The notes below the pieces were generated by a model that did no database searches, had not been told where the DNA came from, and saw only the letters and a list, made by a program, of their open reading frames with translations. A DNA stretch of 42,685 nt from Eubacterium sp. (GTDB lineage Bacteria > Bacillota > Clostridia > Lachnospirales > Lachnospiraceae). Below, in pieces: positions 42,661-42,685 of the stretch. The stretch's first letter is position 1; every line of letters starts with the position of its first letter. The stretch is from NCBI GenBank assembly GCA_024692605.1, contig JAILMQ010000037.1, positions 1-42,685 of the forward strand. The letters are read 5' to 3'. The translations under genes and the position numbers were made by a program.

Positions 42661-42685
42661 TCTTTGTATATACATCATTTTGTTA

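Overview
The window looks like a chromosomal segment of a low-GC, Gram-positive anaerobe of the Lachnospiraceae (Butyrivibrio, Pseudobutyrivibrio or Roseburia-like). The reasons are AT-rich DNA, strong AGGAGG ribosome binding sites, Firmicutes-style rpsB-tsf and rimP-nusA-ylxR-infB-rbfA-nrnA-truB-ribF gene order, secreted MBG/Ig-like proteins, LytS/YesN-type sugar regulators and a ChvE/GguAB-type sugar transporter. The genus is an inference. No phage, insertion sequence or CRISPR array was seen.

Layout. 1-1270: end of an acidic protein and a membrane-anchored MltG-like protein, closed by a terminator. 1427-1828: a small lipoprotein. 1858-3949: promoter, structured leader, rpsB and tsf (EF-Ts with an internal insertion). 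4026-8003: a 1325-residue secreted repeat protein flanked by two near-identical hairpins, followed by a minus-strand gene remnant. 8317-11023: an Xaa-Pro peptidase, a tail-anchored transglutaminase-like protein and a Thr-rich lipoprotein. 11031-19592: the rimP to ribF translation operon, with YlxR and YlxQ fused in one protein and a tRNA-Arg(CCG) overlapping the end of ribF. 19653-20813: a small membrane protein and a convergent Lrp/AsnC regulator. 20953-29171: a putative operon of an RluF-type pseudouridine synthase, ligA, metA, a C11 (clostripain-like) lipoprotein protease and a LacI-sensor/GGDEF diguanylate cyclase.

29184-31448 (minus strand): a PAS-class III nucleotide cyclase and a protein made of two cyclic-nucleotide-binding domains with no output domain. 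31580-42550 (plus strand): a membrane-anchored sugar-binding protein, a LytS/YesM-type histidine kinase, a REC-AraC regulator, a XylF-like lipoprotein, a ChvE-like lipoprotein, a double-domain ABC ATPase and two paralogous permeases.

How it may work together (inference): the right half reads as a sugar-sensing and signalling region. The anchored binding protein, kinase and regulator probably detect an extracellular monosaccharide and activate the chvE-mmsA-mmsB-mmsB transporter. On either side of the promoter region sit machinery for a 3',5'-cyclic nucleotide (cyclase plus tandem receptor) and, next to that, a c-di-GMP synthase with a sugar-binding-type sensor. The cyclase has Glu where adenylyl cyclases have the adenine-selecting Lys, so its product may be cGMP. 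This cyclase/receptor pair is my best candidate for an undescribed system. All calls come from reading the sequence; no database search was run.
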